Notes: generated by a model from the letters alone, not told the origin. Counted from the stretch's first letter, positions 1 to 7,172 are shown. The stretch is 10,178 nucleotides of DNA from Pseudomonadota bacterium (GCA_021790625.1 JAJYGL010000099.1:1-10178); one strand, 5' to 3'. Program-made: numbers and translations.

Positions 1-138
1 CACTATAGGTTGACGGTGTCCCGGATTTCATGGTCTCAGCGGCCTTTAAAAAAACTGAAGGCATCCAAAAAAAATACGAATGGTTTATTTCTAATAAAAA
101 AAATATAGTTGCTCCAAGAGTTTTGTTAATTAGCCCTT

Positions 139-143
139 GGAGG
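139..143 (+). promoter_or_regulatory. Ribosome binding site of the decarboxylase-family gene
   Basis: A perfect GGAGG four bases before the ATG at 148. It fixes this start as the translation start. The upstream 1-138 stretch is A-rich and shows no convincing -35/-10 pair. A TATAGT at 104-109 is the best -10-like hexamer but lacks a recognisable -35. Confidence 0.6.
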
Positions 144-147
144 AAAA

Positions 148-1617
148 ATGAACGCCTCATCCCCAACCGCACCAATCATCGTCAAGGCTCCGGATTCGAG
201 TAGCAAAATCAATATAGCGCATGAAATCAATCGCTACGAAACTCCTCTTGCAGATGCCGTCATTAATTTATCACATGAACTCTCTAATAGTTTTCATGCG
301 CTACCAATCACTGGCGGATCGTCATTGGAAGGATCGCTGCTAAAAAATAAATATGATGAGATTTTCGGAATGCAGATGTTGCGTTCCGAAATGACGATTA
401 CTGGAACGTATTTTGATTCGTTTTTTTTTGGTAACAAAGTAATTTCGGAAGCGGAAAATCTGGCAGCTAAATTGTATGGTGCAGATGGGACTTTATTTGT
501 AACAACGGGAACAACGGTTTCGAACCAGATCGCTATAGATGCGCTCTGCGAACGAAATATGCGCGTGTTGCTTGACAAAAGTTGCCATCAATCCATGCAT
601 TTTGCATTGCGTCAACATGGTGCTGTCGTAGACCACTTGCTACCGATTTGGAGATGCGAAAAATCCGGTAAAAATATATGGTCACTCAATGACTTACTGA
701 CATTGATATTAAACGCTCAGCATGCCGGAGCACCATACGAGCTAATTGTCTTGAATGCCCATTCTTATGATGGGATGGTCTACGATTTGCCTCAAATAAT
801 TGCGTATCTTCTTCAGAATGGTGCAGCTACAAGAACTTTCCTGATCGATGAAGCCTGGGGCGCGGCGAACTATTTTCAAAAAGACCTGAAATCGCTGACA
901 GCGATGCGTGCACGATTCTTGTTCAAGGATCATCCTCAACTCAAAATAGTCGCGACACAGTCGGCGCACAAATCACTAAGTTGCCTTAGGCAGGCGTCGA
1001 TGATTCATTACTGTGGTGACACAGAGTTAGGTGCTCGTCTTAAATTGTCTCGTTTTAAATTCCATACGACATCGCCAAGTTATCCGATCCTGGCATCGCT
1101 CGATCTCGCACGAGCCCAAATGCAGGAAGAAGGCGAAGCTCTGTTAATTCGAGCATCGACACTCTCGACGTATTTTTGTCAGGAAATTAAAAACCTATGG
1201 CACATGACTGACAATTTGATAAATGAAACCATGCCCCCCGCAAATCCATTCGTATATGCGCATAGCGATCCTACCAAAGTTTCTATTAACGTCGACGATC
1301 TGGGCATCTCCGCTTACGATGTGAAAGACAAGCTTTTTTTAAACCATGGTATTTATGTTAATCGCATCACCGACACTTCCTTGCTTTTCAATTTTCATAT
1401 CGGTATCACCGCCGGCGCGACAGAGAATTTACTCCGCGCATTACAGGATATAGGCCTTGCTTCAGAACAATGGCCAAGTTTTGCCAATTCAGAAAATTTT
1501 ATCATTTCCTATCCGCCTGGCGTTCCGATTATCGTACCGGGCGATGCGATAACGCCTGAAATTCAAAAATATATTCGTAAGATGAAACGATCAGGCGCTC
1601 ATGTTTTTTATGCGTAA
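148..1617 (+). CDS. PLP-dependent Orn/Lys/Arg decarboxylase-family enzyme
   Basis: A 489-residue fold-type I PLP enzyme resembling the catalytic core of bacterial arginine, lysine and ornithine decarboxylases. The likely reaction is decarboxylation of a basic amino acid to an amine; the substrate cannot be read from sequence. Visible: a phosphate-binding TTGTTVSNQ (119-127), a PLP-stacking His147 in DKSCHQS, the aspartate of LIDEAWG (232-238, Asp234), and the Schiff-base lysine Lys275 in TQSAHKSL. TTSPSYPILASLD (307-319) and the YPPGVPIIVPGD block (455-466) are typical of this family. It has no N-terminal receiver-like wing domain, so its size matches the short Bacillus SpeA-type proteins. 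The usual PGHKGG motif near the N-terminus is replaced by PITGGS (53-58), so it is a divergent branch and may do something other than simple decarboxylation. The start is supported by GGAGG at 139-143. It is followed after 51 bases by the adenylating enzyme and then an exporter, suggesting one pathway. Family assignment is firm; reaction is inferred. Confidence 0.88.
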   Translation: MNASSPTAPIIVKAPDSSSKINIAHEINRYETPLADAVINLSHELSNSFHALPITGGSSLEGSLLKNKYDEIFGMQMLRSEMTITGTYFDSFFFGNKVISEAENLAAKLYGADGTLFVTTGTTVSNQIAIDALCERNMRVLLDKSCHQSMHFALRQHGAVVDHLLPIWRCEKSGKNIWSLNDLLTLILNAQHAGAPYELIVLNAHSYDGMVYDLPQIIAYLLQNGAATRTFLIDEAWGAANYFQKDLKSLTAMRARFLFKDHPQLKIVATQSAHKSLSCLRQASMIHYCGDTELGARLKLSRFKFHTTSPSYPILASLDLARAQMQEEGEALLIRASTLSTYFCQEIKNLWHMTDNLINETMPPANPFVYAHSDPTKVSINVDDLGISAYDVKDKLFLNHGIYVNRITDTSLLFNFHIGITAGATENLLRALQDIGLASEQWPSFANSENFIISYPPGVPIIVPGDAITPEIQKYIRKMKRSGAHVFYA

Positions 1618-1668
1618 AGATTGTTAAATCCTGATTTTAATTATCAAATTATGTGGAGAATTAAATAA

Positions 1669-3177
1669 ATGATTCATCTCAAAGTTATTACTAACCAGGC
1701 CCAATTGCGACCCAACGCTCACGCTTTTATTGGAACAACATGTGTCATGACCTGGGACGAGTTTAGGCAGGAAACCGAAAGAAAAATAGCCTTCCTATTA
1801 AATCATTACGGTAACGATTTGCCGCGGCAGGCTTCTTATATCACTCCAACTCGAATCGAAATGATGCCGTGGTTAGCGGCGTTAGCCACGCTGGGAATTC
1901 CGTTTGCCGGATTGGATTATTCCCTGCCCCCAGCTTCTTTGAAAGCTTTAAATAATTCAATCAATGCCGATATGGTACTGCTGTCATCTCGATCGATTTT
2001 ACAAAATGGTGACGGCATGTCGTTGGCTAGCGATAATGCGATGATATTCGACCTTGATTCGCTTTCCATACCATTTATCGATTGTTCGACAGCCGGCAAT
2101 AAACAGTCAATGCTGACCATGATCGAAAATCTTGCCTTATCGGAACGGCCCTATCGCTCTATCGGATTTACATCGGGTACGACTGGTTTGCCTAAACCTG
2201 TATTGCGTCATACGTCATTTGATCAGCGTCGCTTCGCTTATTTTACTGAACGCTATAAATTTACCGGCGAAGATATATTTCTAGCGGTGATGCCAGCTTA
2301 TCACGCGGCGGGTAGCGGATGGATCAGGCTCTTTCTTACACTTGGTGCGGCGGTTCGTATTCCATTTGGCGAGTCGCCAAGAGGGATGCTCAACTCTTTG
2401 ATAAATAATCGTATTACAGCGACAGTAATGACGCCGGTCTTGCTGAGTATGCTTATAGATGCGGCCACCAAATTTAAAGTCATGTCGATACCATCTCTTC
2501 GGTGGTTATTGGTCGGTGGCAAGCATCTATCGACATCTTTAAAACTGCGCGCGCTGGCTGTACTCGGATCTTCTCTGCATGAATACTATGGCACTACGGA
2601 AACGGGTGTCAACACAATCGCCGAACCGGCAGACATATCCAATTATCCCGCTAGTGTTGGCAGACCGTATGACGGCAACACCATTGCTATTTTAGACGCC
2701 GCACATCAACCATTACCTGTTCAATGTGCAGGCAGCGTTGCCGTCGAGAGCTACATGAACATGGATGCCTATGGCGATGGTGATACGAATACCGTCGAAC
2801 TTGAAGGAAAACGATATTTCGTTACACCGGATCAAGGATTTTTAGACCAAAAAGGCAGATTATTCTTGCTCAATCGGTCTGGCATTCCCGGGAACCATGA
2901 CCACCTATATCAGCTGGAAGATGCGATTCGAAATATGCCGGACGTAGAAGATGTGGCGATTTTATCGGGAGATGAAAATGGAGCCGAGCAGGTAACTTGC
3001 ATTTTAAAAATTGCCAGCACCACTCGACCCGAAGCGATCTTTATTGAGCAAATTCGCATTCTGGCCGAACGTGAAAGGATAAAGCTTCATACTTGCCGCA
3101 TCGTCCATTCGATTCCATACAGCCCGAGCGGCAAGGTGCGTATTCGCGATCTCAAGTTATTGCTGTCTGCGGCATAA
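1669..3177 (+). CDS. Stand-alone AMP-dependent synthetase/ligase (adenylating enzyme)
   Basis: A 502-residue member of the ANL superfamily (acyl-CoA synthetases, NRPS adenylation domains, luciferase). It activates a carboxylic acid with ATP to an acyl-adenylate in the cytoplasm and normally transfers it to CoA, a carrier protein or an amine. Visible: the ATP-binding loop FTSGTTGLPKP (167-177), MPAYHAAGSGW (208-218, A4-like), YYGTTETG (306-313, A5), the aspartate of VTPDQG (388) with Arg403 (A7), and PYSPSGK with the catalytic C-terminal lysine Lys489 (A10). The adenylation half-reaction therefore looks intact. The A8 hinge region (about 403-417, RSGIPGNHDHLYQLE) is degenerate and lacks the usual Gly-x-Arg/Lys element needed for the thioester-forming conformation. 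No carrier domain is fused and no carrier gene lies nearby. The start follows GGAG at 1655-1658. Position between the PLP enzyme and the exporter suggests it activates a partner acid, possibly for amide formation; substrate unknown. Confidence 0.88.
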   Translation: MIHLKVITNQAQLRPNAHAFIGTTCVMTWDEFRQETERKIAFLLNHYGNDLPRQASYITPTRIEMMPWLAALATLGIPFAGLDYSLPPASLKALNNSINADMVLLSSRSILQNGDGMSLASDNAMIFDLDSLSIPFIDCSTAGNKQSMLTMIENLALSERPYRSIGFTSGTTGLPKPVLRHTSFDQRRFAYFTERYKFTGEDIFLAVMPAYHAAGSGWIRLFLTLGAAVRIPFGESPRGMLNSLINNRITATVMTPVLLSMLIDAATKFKVMSIPSLRWLLVGGKHLSTSLKLRALAVLGSSLHEYYGTTETGVNTIAEPADISNYPASVGRPYDGNTIAILDAAHQPLPVQCAGSVAVESYMNMDAYGDGDTNTVELEGKRYFVTPDQGFLDQKGRLFLLNRSGIPGNHDHLYQLEDAIRNMPDVEDVAILSGDENGAEQVTCILKIASTTRPEAIFIEQIRILAERERIKLHTCRIVHSIPYSPSGKVRIRDLKLLLSAA

Positions 3178-3233
3178 ATCATGAATGCCCGACCCATACA
3201 TTTAGTTCCTACAGTTCAAATTCAGATCAAATT

Positions 3234-3237
3234 GGAG
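3234..3237 (+). promoter_or_regulatory. Ribosome binding site that fixes the exporter start
   Basis: GGAG five bases before the ATG at 3243. The reading frame is open further upstream to an ATG at 3093, but that would overlap the ligase gene by 85 bases and add a non-membrane, proline- and serine-rich stretch. The site here and the immediate start of a hydrophobic helix make 3243 the start. Confidence 0.65.
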
Positions 3238-3242
3238 AAATC

Positions 3243-4196
3243 ATGAAAACCAAATATTCGCTGGGTGCCCTTTTTTGTATGGTTGCGACCTTGTCATGGG
3301 GCGGCATGTTCCCGATCATGACTTCTGCATTAAAGCATATTGATCCTTTTAATTTCACCGCAATGCGGTACTCGATTGCCGGCCTGGCATTCCTGGTTGT
3401 ACTGTTATTCAGAGAAGGACCGCAGGCGCTTAATTTGAAAGGCGAGCGCGTGGGTTTGGTCTGGTTCCTGGGCACGGCAGGTTTTGCCGGGTTCGGCTTT
3501 TTGGTGTTTCTAGGGCAGCAATTAGCAGGACCGACCGGAGCGCTCTCGGCTTCGATCGTAATGGCGACGATGCCCATGCTGGGTTTGCTGGTAGGCTGGA
3601 TTGTAAAGGGCGCAAAACCCCCGATATTAACGTTGGGGTTTATCCTGCTGTCGTTCACGGGCGTCATTCTGGTTATTACCAATGGCAATATCGGCGCACT
3701 GCTGTCCAGACCGCAAAGTTTCGCCGCGTATGCCCCGCTATTGCTCGGCGCATTGTGTTGGGTCGTTTATACCATAGGCGCAAGTTATTTTCCGACCTGG
3801 TCAGCATACCGCTACACTACCATTACAACCATGCTCGGCCTGACCAGTATTTTTACGATTGATTTTATACTGACGATGGTAGGATATATTTCTGTGCCTA
3901 CCGTTTCCGATGTGATCATCGTCACGCCGCATCTGCTTTATATGGCGTTGGTCGCGGGGTTAATCGGCGTGCTGAGCTGGAATATGGGCAACAAAATCAT
4001 CACTCCCCTGAACGGCGTTCTTTTCATGGATATCGTGCCTGTCACAGCATTTACCGTCTCTACGCTAACGGGCATCATACCGTCCGAAATGCAGATTGTC
4101 GGAGCGTGTACCACAGGAATTGCGCTTATCCTCAATAATTTATACCAACGTCAAAGAATGATGCGCATGGCCATGACATCGGCACAACCTGGTTAA
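3243..4196 (+). CDS. DMT superfamily (EamA) transporter, probable exporter
   Basis: A 317-residue inner-membrane protein of the drug/metabolite transporter superfamily with two EamA repeats. About ten hydrophobic helices are visible (roughly 6-26, 34-56, 71-91, 98-120, 127-147, 158-178, 189-213, 229-249, 255-277, 283-300), and the positively charged tail YQRQRMMR follows the last one. Family features include the early LSWGGMFPI element in helix 1 and the LSWNMGNKIITPLNGVLFMD stretch (244-263). Many family members export amino acids, amines or drugs; this protein's substrate is not readable from sequence. It starts 65 bases after the ligase stop, on the same strand, so it is probably the last gene of the cassette and exports the product. 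Its base composition is closer to balanced than that of the two A/T-rich genes before it, so it may have a different history. It ends only 20 bases from the convergent LysR gene. Confidence 0.88.
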   Translation: MKTKYSLGALFCMVATLSWGGMFPIMTSALKHIDPFNFTAMRYSIAGLAFLVVLLFREGPQALNLKGERVGLVWFLGTAGFAGFGFLVFLGQQLAGPTGALSASIVMATMPMLGLLVGWIVKGAKPPILTLGFILLSFTGVILVITNGNIGALLSRPQSFAAYAPLLLGALCWVVYTIGASYFPTWSAYRYTTITTMLGLTSIFTIDFILTMVGYISVPTVSDVIIVTPHLLYMALVAGLIGVLSWNMGNKIITPLNGVLFMDIVPVTAFTVSTLTGIIPSEMQIVGACTTGIALILNNLYQRQRMMRMAMTSAQPG

Positions 4197-4218
4197 ATGG
4201 TGCCGCTGTAGTGTTTTT
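4180..4218 (+). terminator. Weak candidate terminator at the end of the exporter gene
   Basis: CGGCAC (4180-4185) can pair with GTGCCG (4200-4205) around a 14-base loop that includes the stop codon, and TTTTT follows at 4214-4218. The loop is long and the T run is eight bases from the stem, so this is only a candidate. No better hairpin is seen between the convergent genes. Confidence 0.22.
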
Positions 4219-5101
4219 AAGAAATTTGCCATATTTGATGAATAATCGGGATGATCGCTTGCATGAGCGGGCTTGTTTCTTCGGTATCGCGGTAAATGAA
4301 GTACAGATGGTCGATTTCCAACCCTGGGGACCAGATGATAATCTTTCCCTCGGTTTCGGCCGCAATTGCAATGTCTTCACGCAGCAAAGACAGCCCGATT
4401 CCTTGCGCCACCAGATCGCCAAGCAATCGTTCCTGGTCAGCTTCGATGACTATCCGAGGACGTACGTTATGGCGTGCGAACATCCTCGAGGCGATGCTCC
4501 TGAAAGAGCAGTTTTCGGGGGTGGAAATCCAAGGGAATGCCACGATATCTTCCCAGCTCGCGTTGATCAATTGATCCCTCCATTTGATCGGGGCGACGAT
4601 GCGCAATGAGACGGGAGCTATTTTTAGCGCGGAAATATGATCGTGGTTCGTTTTGCCGATAATATAACCAGCCTGAATTTTTCTGTCGGCTACGCGGCTG
4701 ATTATTTCTCCTGAAATTCCCTGACAAAGTGTCGGTTTGAGCCCGGGATAATGATTGACCAGAATCGCGAGAAACTCGCCGAGACGCAACATGACGGGAT
4801 CGGAAATCGTGCCGAGCTGGAATTCGCCCGTGATTCCGTCATTCCGAAAGTGTTTGGCTTTGACGGAAACATTACTGGCGGCATCCAGCACCTTGTTAGC
4901 TTCGAACAACAATGCAGTGCCGGCTGAAGTGAGTACCATACCTTTCGCGGAGCGATCGAACAATTTTAGCTGAAGTTCTGTTTCAAGCGCCTTGATCTGG
5001 GCACTGACTGCCGGCGCACTGAGGAAAAGCAATGCGGAGGCCCGCACGAGACTGCCTTCCCTGGCAACAAACGAAAATGAACGTAACTGATTTAAATCCA
5101 T
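4217..5101 (-). CDS. LysR-type transcriptional regulator
   Basis: A 294-residue LysR-family DNA-binding regulator. The N-terminal winged helix-turn-helix is clear: LRSFSFVAREGSLVRASALL followed by LFLSAPAVSAQIKALETEL (6-44) and the wing LFDRSAKGMVLTSAG (47-61). A linker helix follows (to about 88), then the periplasmic-binding-protein-like effector domain (about 92-294), which includes the usual late LVAQGIGLSLL element (230-240). The start chosen is the ATG at 5101, matching the usual MDLNQLR opening of the family. An upstream in-frame TTG at 5128 would add nine residues; neither has a good ribosome binding site. It is convergent with, not divergent from, the decarboxylase-ligase-exporter cassette, so control of that cassette is plausible but not shown by layout. 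The inducer is unknown. Confidence 0.9.
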   Translation of the reverse strand: MDLNQLRSFSFVAREGSLVRASALLFLSAPAVSAQIKALETELQLKLFDRSAKGMVLTSAGTALLFEANKVLDAASNVSVKAKHFRNDGITGEFQLGTISDPVMLRLGEFLAILVNHYPGLKPTLCQGISGEIISRVADRKIQAGYIIGKTNHDHISALKIAPVSLRIVAPIKWRDQLINASWEDIVAFPWISTPENCSFRSIASRMFARHNVRPRIVIEADQERLLGDLVAQGIGLSLLREDIAIAAETEGKIIIWSPGLEIDHLYFIYRDTEETSPLMQAIIPIIHQIWQIS

Positions 5102-5145
5102 TAATCGACAATAACTTATGATCAACAAAACGAGAGATGTGATTG

Positions 5146-5174
5146 AGGCTATCCGGTTTTTATTCCGCAGTCAA
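5146..5174 (-). promoter_or_regulatory. Candidate sigma70 promoter of the LysR gene
   Basis: On the minus strand, TTGACT (5174-5169) is followed after exactly 17 bases by TAGCCT (5151-5146). The -35 is a five-of-six match; the -10 is weak. The implied transcript would start near 5139, giving a leader of just under 40 bases before the ATG at 5101. Confidence 0.35.
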
Positions 5175-5284
5175 GATACATAAATCGGATGGATTGCTAC
5201 TTTGGTGAAGAGAAATTTATGAACAAAATATCTCACTCGCTGGATTCATTAATTGGGAGCGATCTTGTAAATACAGACAGGTTG

Positions 5285-5514
5285 AGTCCGTGTAGCTTCT
5301 CAGTCGCCTTCTTTTTGAACCTGTGCAAATTTTACACAGGTTGAATGCTTGTCTAATTCTCCATCCTTAAACGTTAATATGCTTAGTCAGTACTGACCGA
5401 TCTCTATCAAATAAGCGCGACATCTGCTCGGTCGATAACCATACCGTATCATCCTGTAAACAAACCTCCAGATGTATTTGCCCATCCTGCGTTTCAAATA
5501 ATTGTATGATTCAT
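5285..5514 (-). pseudogene. Decayed RhuM-family (virulence protein RhuM) gene, 5' remnant
   Basis: Reading the minus strand from an ATG at 5514 gives pieces of the conserved N-terminal domain of RhuM-family proteins, spread over two frames. MNHTII (5514-5497) is followed by a frameshift at 5496. Then come 42 codons (5495-5370) containing ETQDGQIHLEV, DDTVWLSTEQMSRLF and RDRSVLTKHINV, a second frameshift at 5369, then KDGELDKHSTC and KFAQVQKEGD (5368-5303), then a TGA at 5302-5300 where an arginine is expected. A few more plausible residues (EATRT) follow before similarity fades; the rest of a roughly 330-residue protein is missing. Both frameshifts fall at a place where a phenylalanine is expected and a T run is two bases too short. 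The family is common near restriction systems and genomic islands, and its molecular function is poorly known. Recognition is from memory of the family pattern; no search was run. Confidence 0.7.
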
Positions 5515-5553
5515 GCTATCGATCACTTTCTCACCCCTGCTGCATTTTTTTGC

Positions 5554-5571
5554 CCAGACAAACTTGTCTGG
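5554..5571. repeat. Perfect 18-bp palindrome, operator-like
   Basis: CCAGACAA and its exact reverse complement TTGTCTGG flank a central AC. It lies 40 to 57 bases upstream of the start of the decayed RhuM-type gene. As a hairpin it lacks a T run on the correct side for either strand: the T run at 5544-5551 precedes it on plus and becomes an A run on minus. A DNA-binding site is therefore a better reading than a terminator. The cognate protein is unknown. Confidence 0.5.
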
Positions 5572-5667
5572 CATTGTGCGAAAGTTGATATTTATCATTC
5601 ACCTGTACTTCATCCAGGTCAGGAATTTGCAGAAAAAATGGTGCAGTAACAGGCGTAACCCGGCGCA

Positions 5668-7104
5668 TCAGAAATCCAGGTGTGTCCGTATGGCAAAAAT
5701 ATCGACCGGGCCTCGCTCGGCGTTGTACGCGGGGTTGTTCACATGCTGATAATCTGCGGTGATATGAATATGCTGAATCACATACCAGGAATAATACATC
5801 TCAACGATATCTTCGTTGGCATAACGCGGTAATGAGCCATCCCCGATCACTACCCCCATCCCGCCTGCCGCGAAATAATCGCGTGCCGCATGTGACAACC
5901 CATTGACCACGCCTGCCAGGCCGACGGTATCGCCATCTCGCCCCCAACTATTGCCCTGCACGGAAAGTCCGCCAGAGACCGACTGGTTAATATCGGTGAA
6001 TTCATATGTTTCTTCGCTGCCATCATTGATGCTGGCGCGGGCGAACAATCCGCAGTGTGCTGTCAAACCTTGCTGGAAATTGATTTCAACGCCAGGACGA
6101 TTGGCGAAACGGCGCACATTGGCGGTATTCGGCACGGTATTGGTTTGCGCCGCGTATTGCAGCGCGTCTTTGTAACTGCCCATATTGCCATGGTTGACAT
6201 ACACCAGCAGTTTGATGGTTCCTGGCTGGACGAACCAGTTTTCGCGCCCTTCCAATTCAGTCACCCATTCCAGCTGACTCATGTTTTCCGTCAGTTTTTC
6301 ACTGTTCGGCGTCACGGACAAATCAAATATACCGCCGCGTAGTGTCCACCAGTCCTGTGTCAATTCGATGCTGCCGCCATAGCTGTATCCCCAGGCATCG
6401 GCAGCGTAATCGTAGGCACCGCCATCGACAATTGACCAGTTCATGAAATCATTGCGCGGATCGTGGGCATAGGTATTGGTATCGAACACATCGGTCACGG
6501 CAAATTTACCTACTGTTACCACGACGTTGTTTGCACTGCGCGTTTGCGCCATCTGGTTTTCACCTGCGGCCACTTCGGTGCTGGCACCACCAAGATTCCA
6601 TACTTTGCGCACAAACAGACGCGGTGTACGGTAATACGGATTGACCGCGCCAACCTTGTATGCCTCCCCGCTTGGGAAACCGGCAATCCCCAGGGTATCG
6701 CTCAAACCAAAGCCCTGGTCTTCTTCCGGATTGACCCAGATTTCCGTCTGCGCATCGAGGCGATAACCCAGATACAGCGTGGCATCATTGGTTTGTTCAC
6801 CATTGTTGGAGGGAGTCAGGCTCTGTGCAGTGGCAATATAACCCGGCGCTGAAAATGCCGGATGCCATTGATAGGTATTGGTGTATTGCCCATAAACTGC
6901 CCACGGACTACCAACTACCGCCATCTTAGTTGCAGCATTGCCGGGAACAAGCGTCGGCGCTGATACCGTCCCTGCATCTGGGCCCGAATCTGTAACCAAT
7001 GTAGACGTGCCATCGGCCAGTACAGGCTGACTGCTCAACGTCACCAGCACGACAAAGAACCATGCCCGATAAAATGTTTGTCTGATCTGCTTCAAGAAAT
7101 ACAT
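5668..7104 (-). CDS. Carbohydrate-selective porin, OprB family
   Basis: A 478-residue outer-membrane beta-barrel protein of the OprB carbohydrate-porin family, which allows passive or selective sugar uptake across the outer membrane. Residues 1-30 form a signal peptide: basic start KQIRQTFYR, hydrophobic core WFFVVLVTL, and a cleavage site after PVLA. The mature part has family blocks: YQWHPAF near 78, ATLYLGYRLDAQTEIWVNPE (about 108-127), GFPSGEAYKVG, VTVGKFAVTDVFDTNTYAHDP, and DYAADAWGYSYGG. It ends in HLDF, the terminal phenylalanine being the usual barrel-assembly (BAM) signal. The length is normal and the reading frame intact. The start has no strong ribosome binding site. A good promoter lies just upstream and appears overlapped by a Fur-box-like dyad, hinting at repression. 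It is separated from lolD by 185 bases and is probably transcribed alone. The sugar carried cannot be told from sequence. Confidence 0.88.
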   Translation of the reverse strand: MYFLKQIRQTFYRAWFFVVLVTLSSQPVLADGTSTLVTDSGPDAGTVSAPTLVPGNAATKMAVVGSPWAVYGQYTNTYQWHPAFSAPGYIATAQSLTPSNNGEQTNDATLYLGYRLDAQTEIWVNPEEDQGFGLSDTLGIAGFPSGEAYKVGAVNPYYRTPRLFVRKVWNLGGASTEVAAGENQMAQTRSANNVVVTVGKFAVTDVFDTNTYAHDPRNDFMNWSIVDGGAYDYAADAWGYSYGGSIELTQDWWTLRGGIFDLSVTPNSEKLTENMSQLEWVTELEGRENWFVQPGTIKLLVYVNHGNMGSYKDALQYAAQTNTVPNTANVRRFANRPGVEINFQQGLTAHCGLFARASINDGSEETYEFTDINQSVSGGLSVQGNSWGRDGDTVGLAGVVNGLSHAARDYFAAGGMGVVIGDGSLPRYANEDIVEMYYSWYVIQHIHITADYQHVNNPAYNAERGPVDIFAIRTHLDF

Positions 7105-7135
7105 CCGTTTTGTTGTGCTGAAAACTGCTTTTTGT

Positions 7136-7150
7136 GAATGAGAATTATTC
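7136..7150 (-). promoter_or_regulatory. Fur-box-like dyad over the porin -10 region
   Basis: The 15-base site GAATAATTCTCATTC (minus strand) is a 7-1-7 imperfect inverted repeat with five of seven arm positions paired. It resembles weaker Fur sites containing TGAGAAT. It covers the -10 hexamer and the predicted transcription start, where a repressor would act. This is a pattern match only; the assignment to Fur rather than another regulator is tentative. Confidence 0.28.
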
Positions 7151-7172
7151 CATATTTAAAGAAAGGAATCAA
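7144..7172 (-). promoter_or_regulatory. Candidate sigma70 promoter of the porin gene
   Basis: On the minus strand TTGATT (7172-7167) is followed after 17 bases by AATAAT (7149-7144), matching the consensus at four and five of six positions. Transcription would start near 7137, about 33 bases before the ATG at 7104. Confidence 0.45.

Larger units (their letters stand above)
5129..5667. other. Gap without an intact gene between LysR and porin genes
   Basis: This 539-base stretch has no intact coding region that I can support. It contains the candidate LysR promoter, the RhuM-type gene remnant, a perfect palindrome at 5554-5571, and a weak inverted repeat ACCTG/CAGGT at 5601-5605 and 5615-5619. 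No convincing terminator for the minus-strand porin gene is seen after its stop at 5668; the nearest T run on that strand is not preceded by a good stem. Confidence 0.6.

Noticed and set aside
1..9. CACTATAGG matches the end of a T7 promoter, suggesting a vector junction.
   Set aside because: Only nine bases match at the window edge and what follows is not vector polylinker; chance is sufficient.
42..62. GCCTT/AAGGC inverted repeat around an A run upstream of the first gene.
   Set aside because: A five-pair stem with a long loop and no T run on the plus strand; not supportable as a terminator or operator.
30..203. A 57-codon plus-strand open frame overlapping the start of the decarboxylase-family gene.
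   Set aside because: It has no ribosome binding site, is lysine-rich because the DNA is A-rich, resembles no family I know, and overlaps a well-supported start.
3093..3242. A 50-residue N-terminal extension of the exporter frame.
   Set aside because: It overlaps the ligase gene out of frame, is not membrane-like, and the ribosome binding site at 3234-3237 supports 3243.
5315..5345. A striking 31-bp imperfect palindrome (AACCTGTG and CACAGGTT arms) that resembles a lux box or LysR T-N11-A operator.
   Set aside because: It lies inside the RhuM-type remnant and spells its conserved STCVKFAQVQ segment, so coding ancestry explains it. Its arm spacing is also three bases too long for a lux box, and no T run follows for a terminator.
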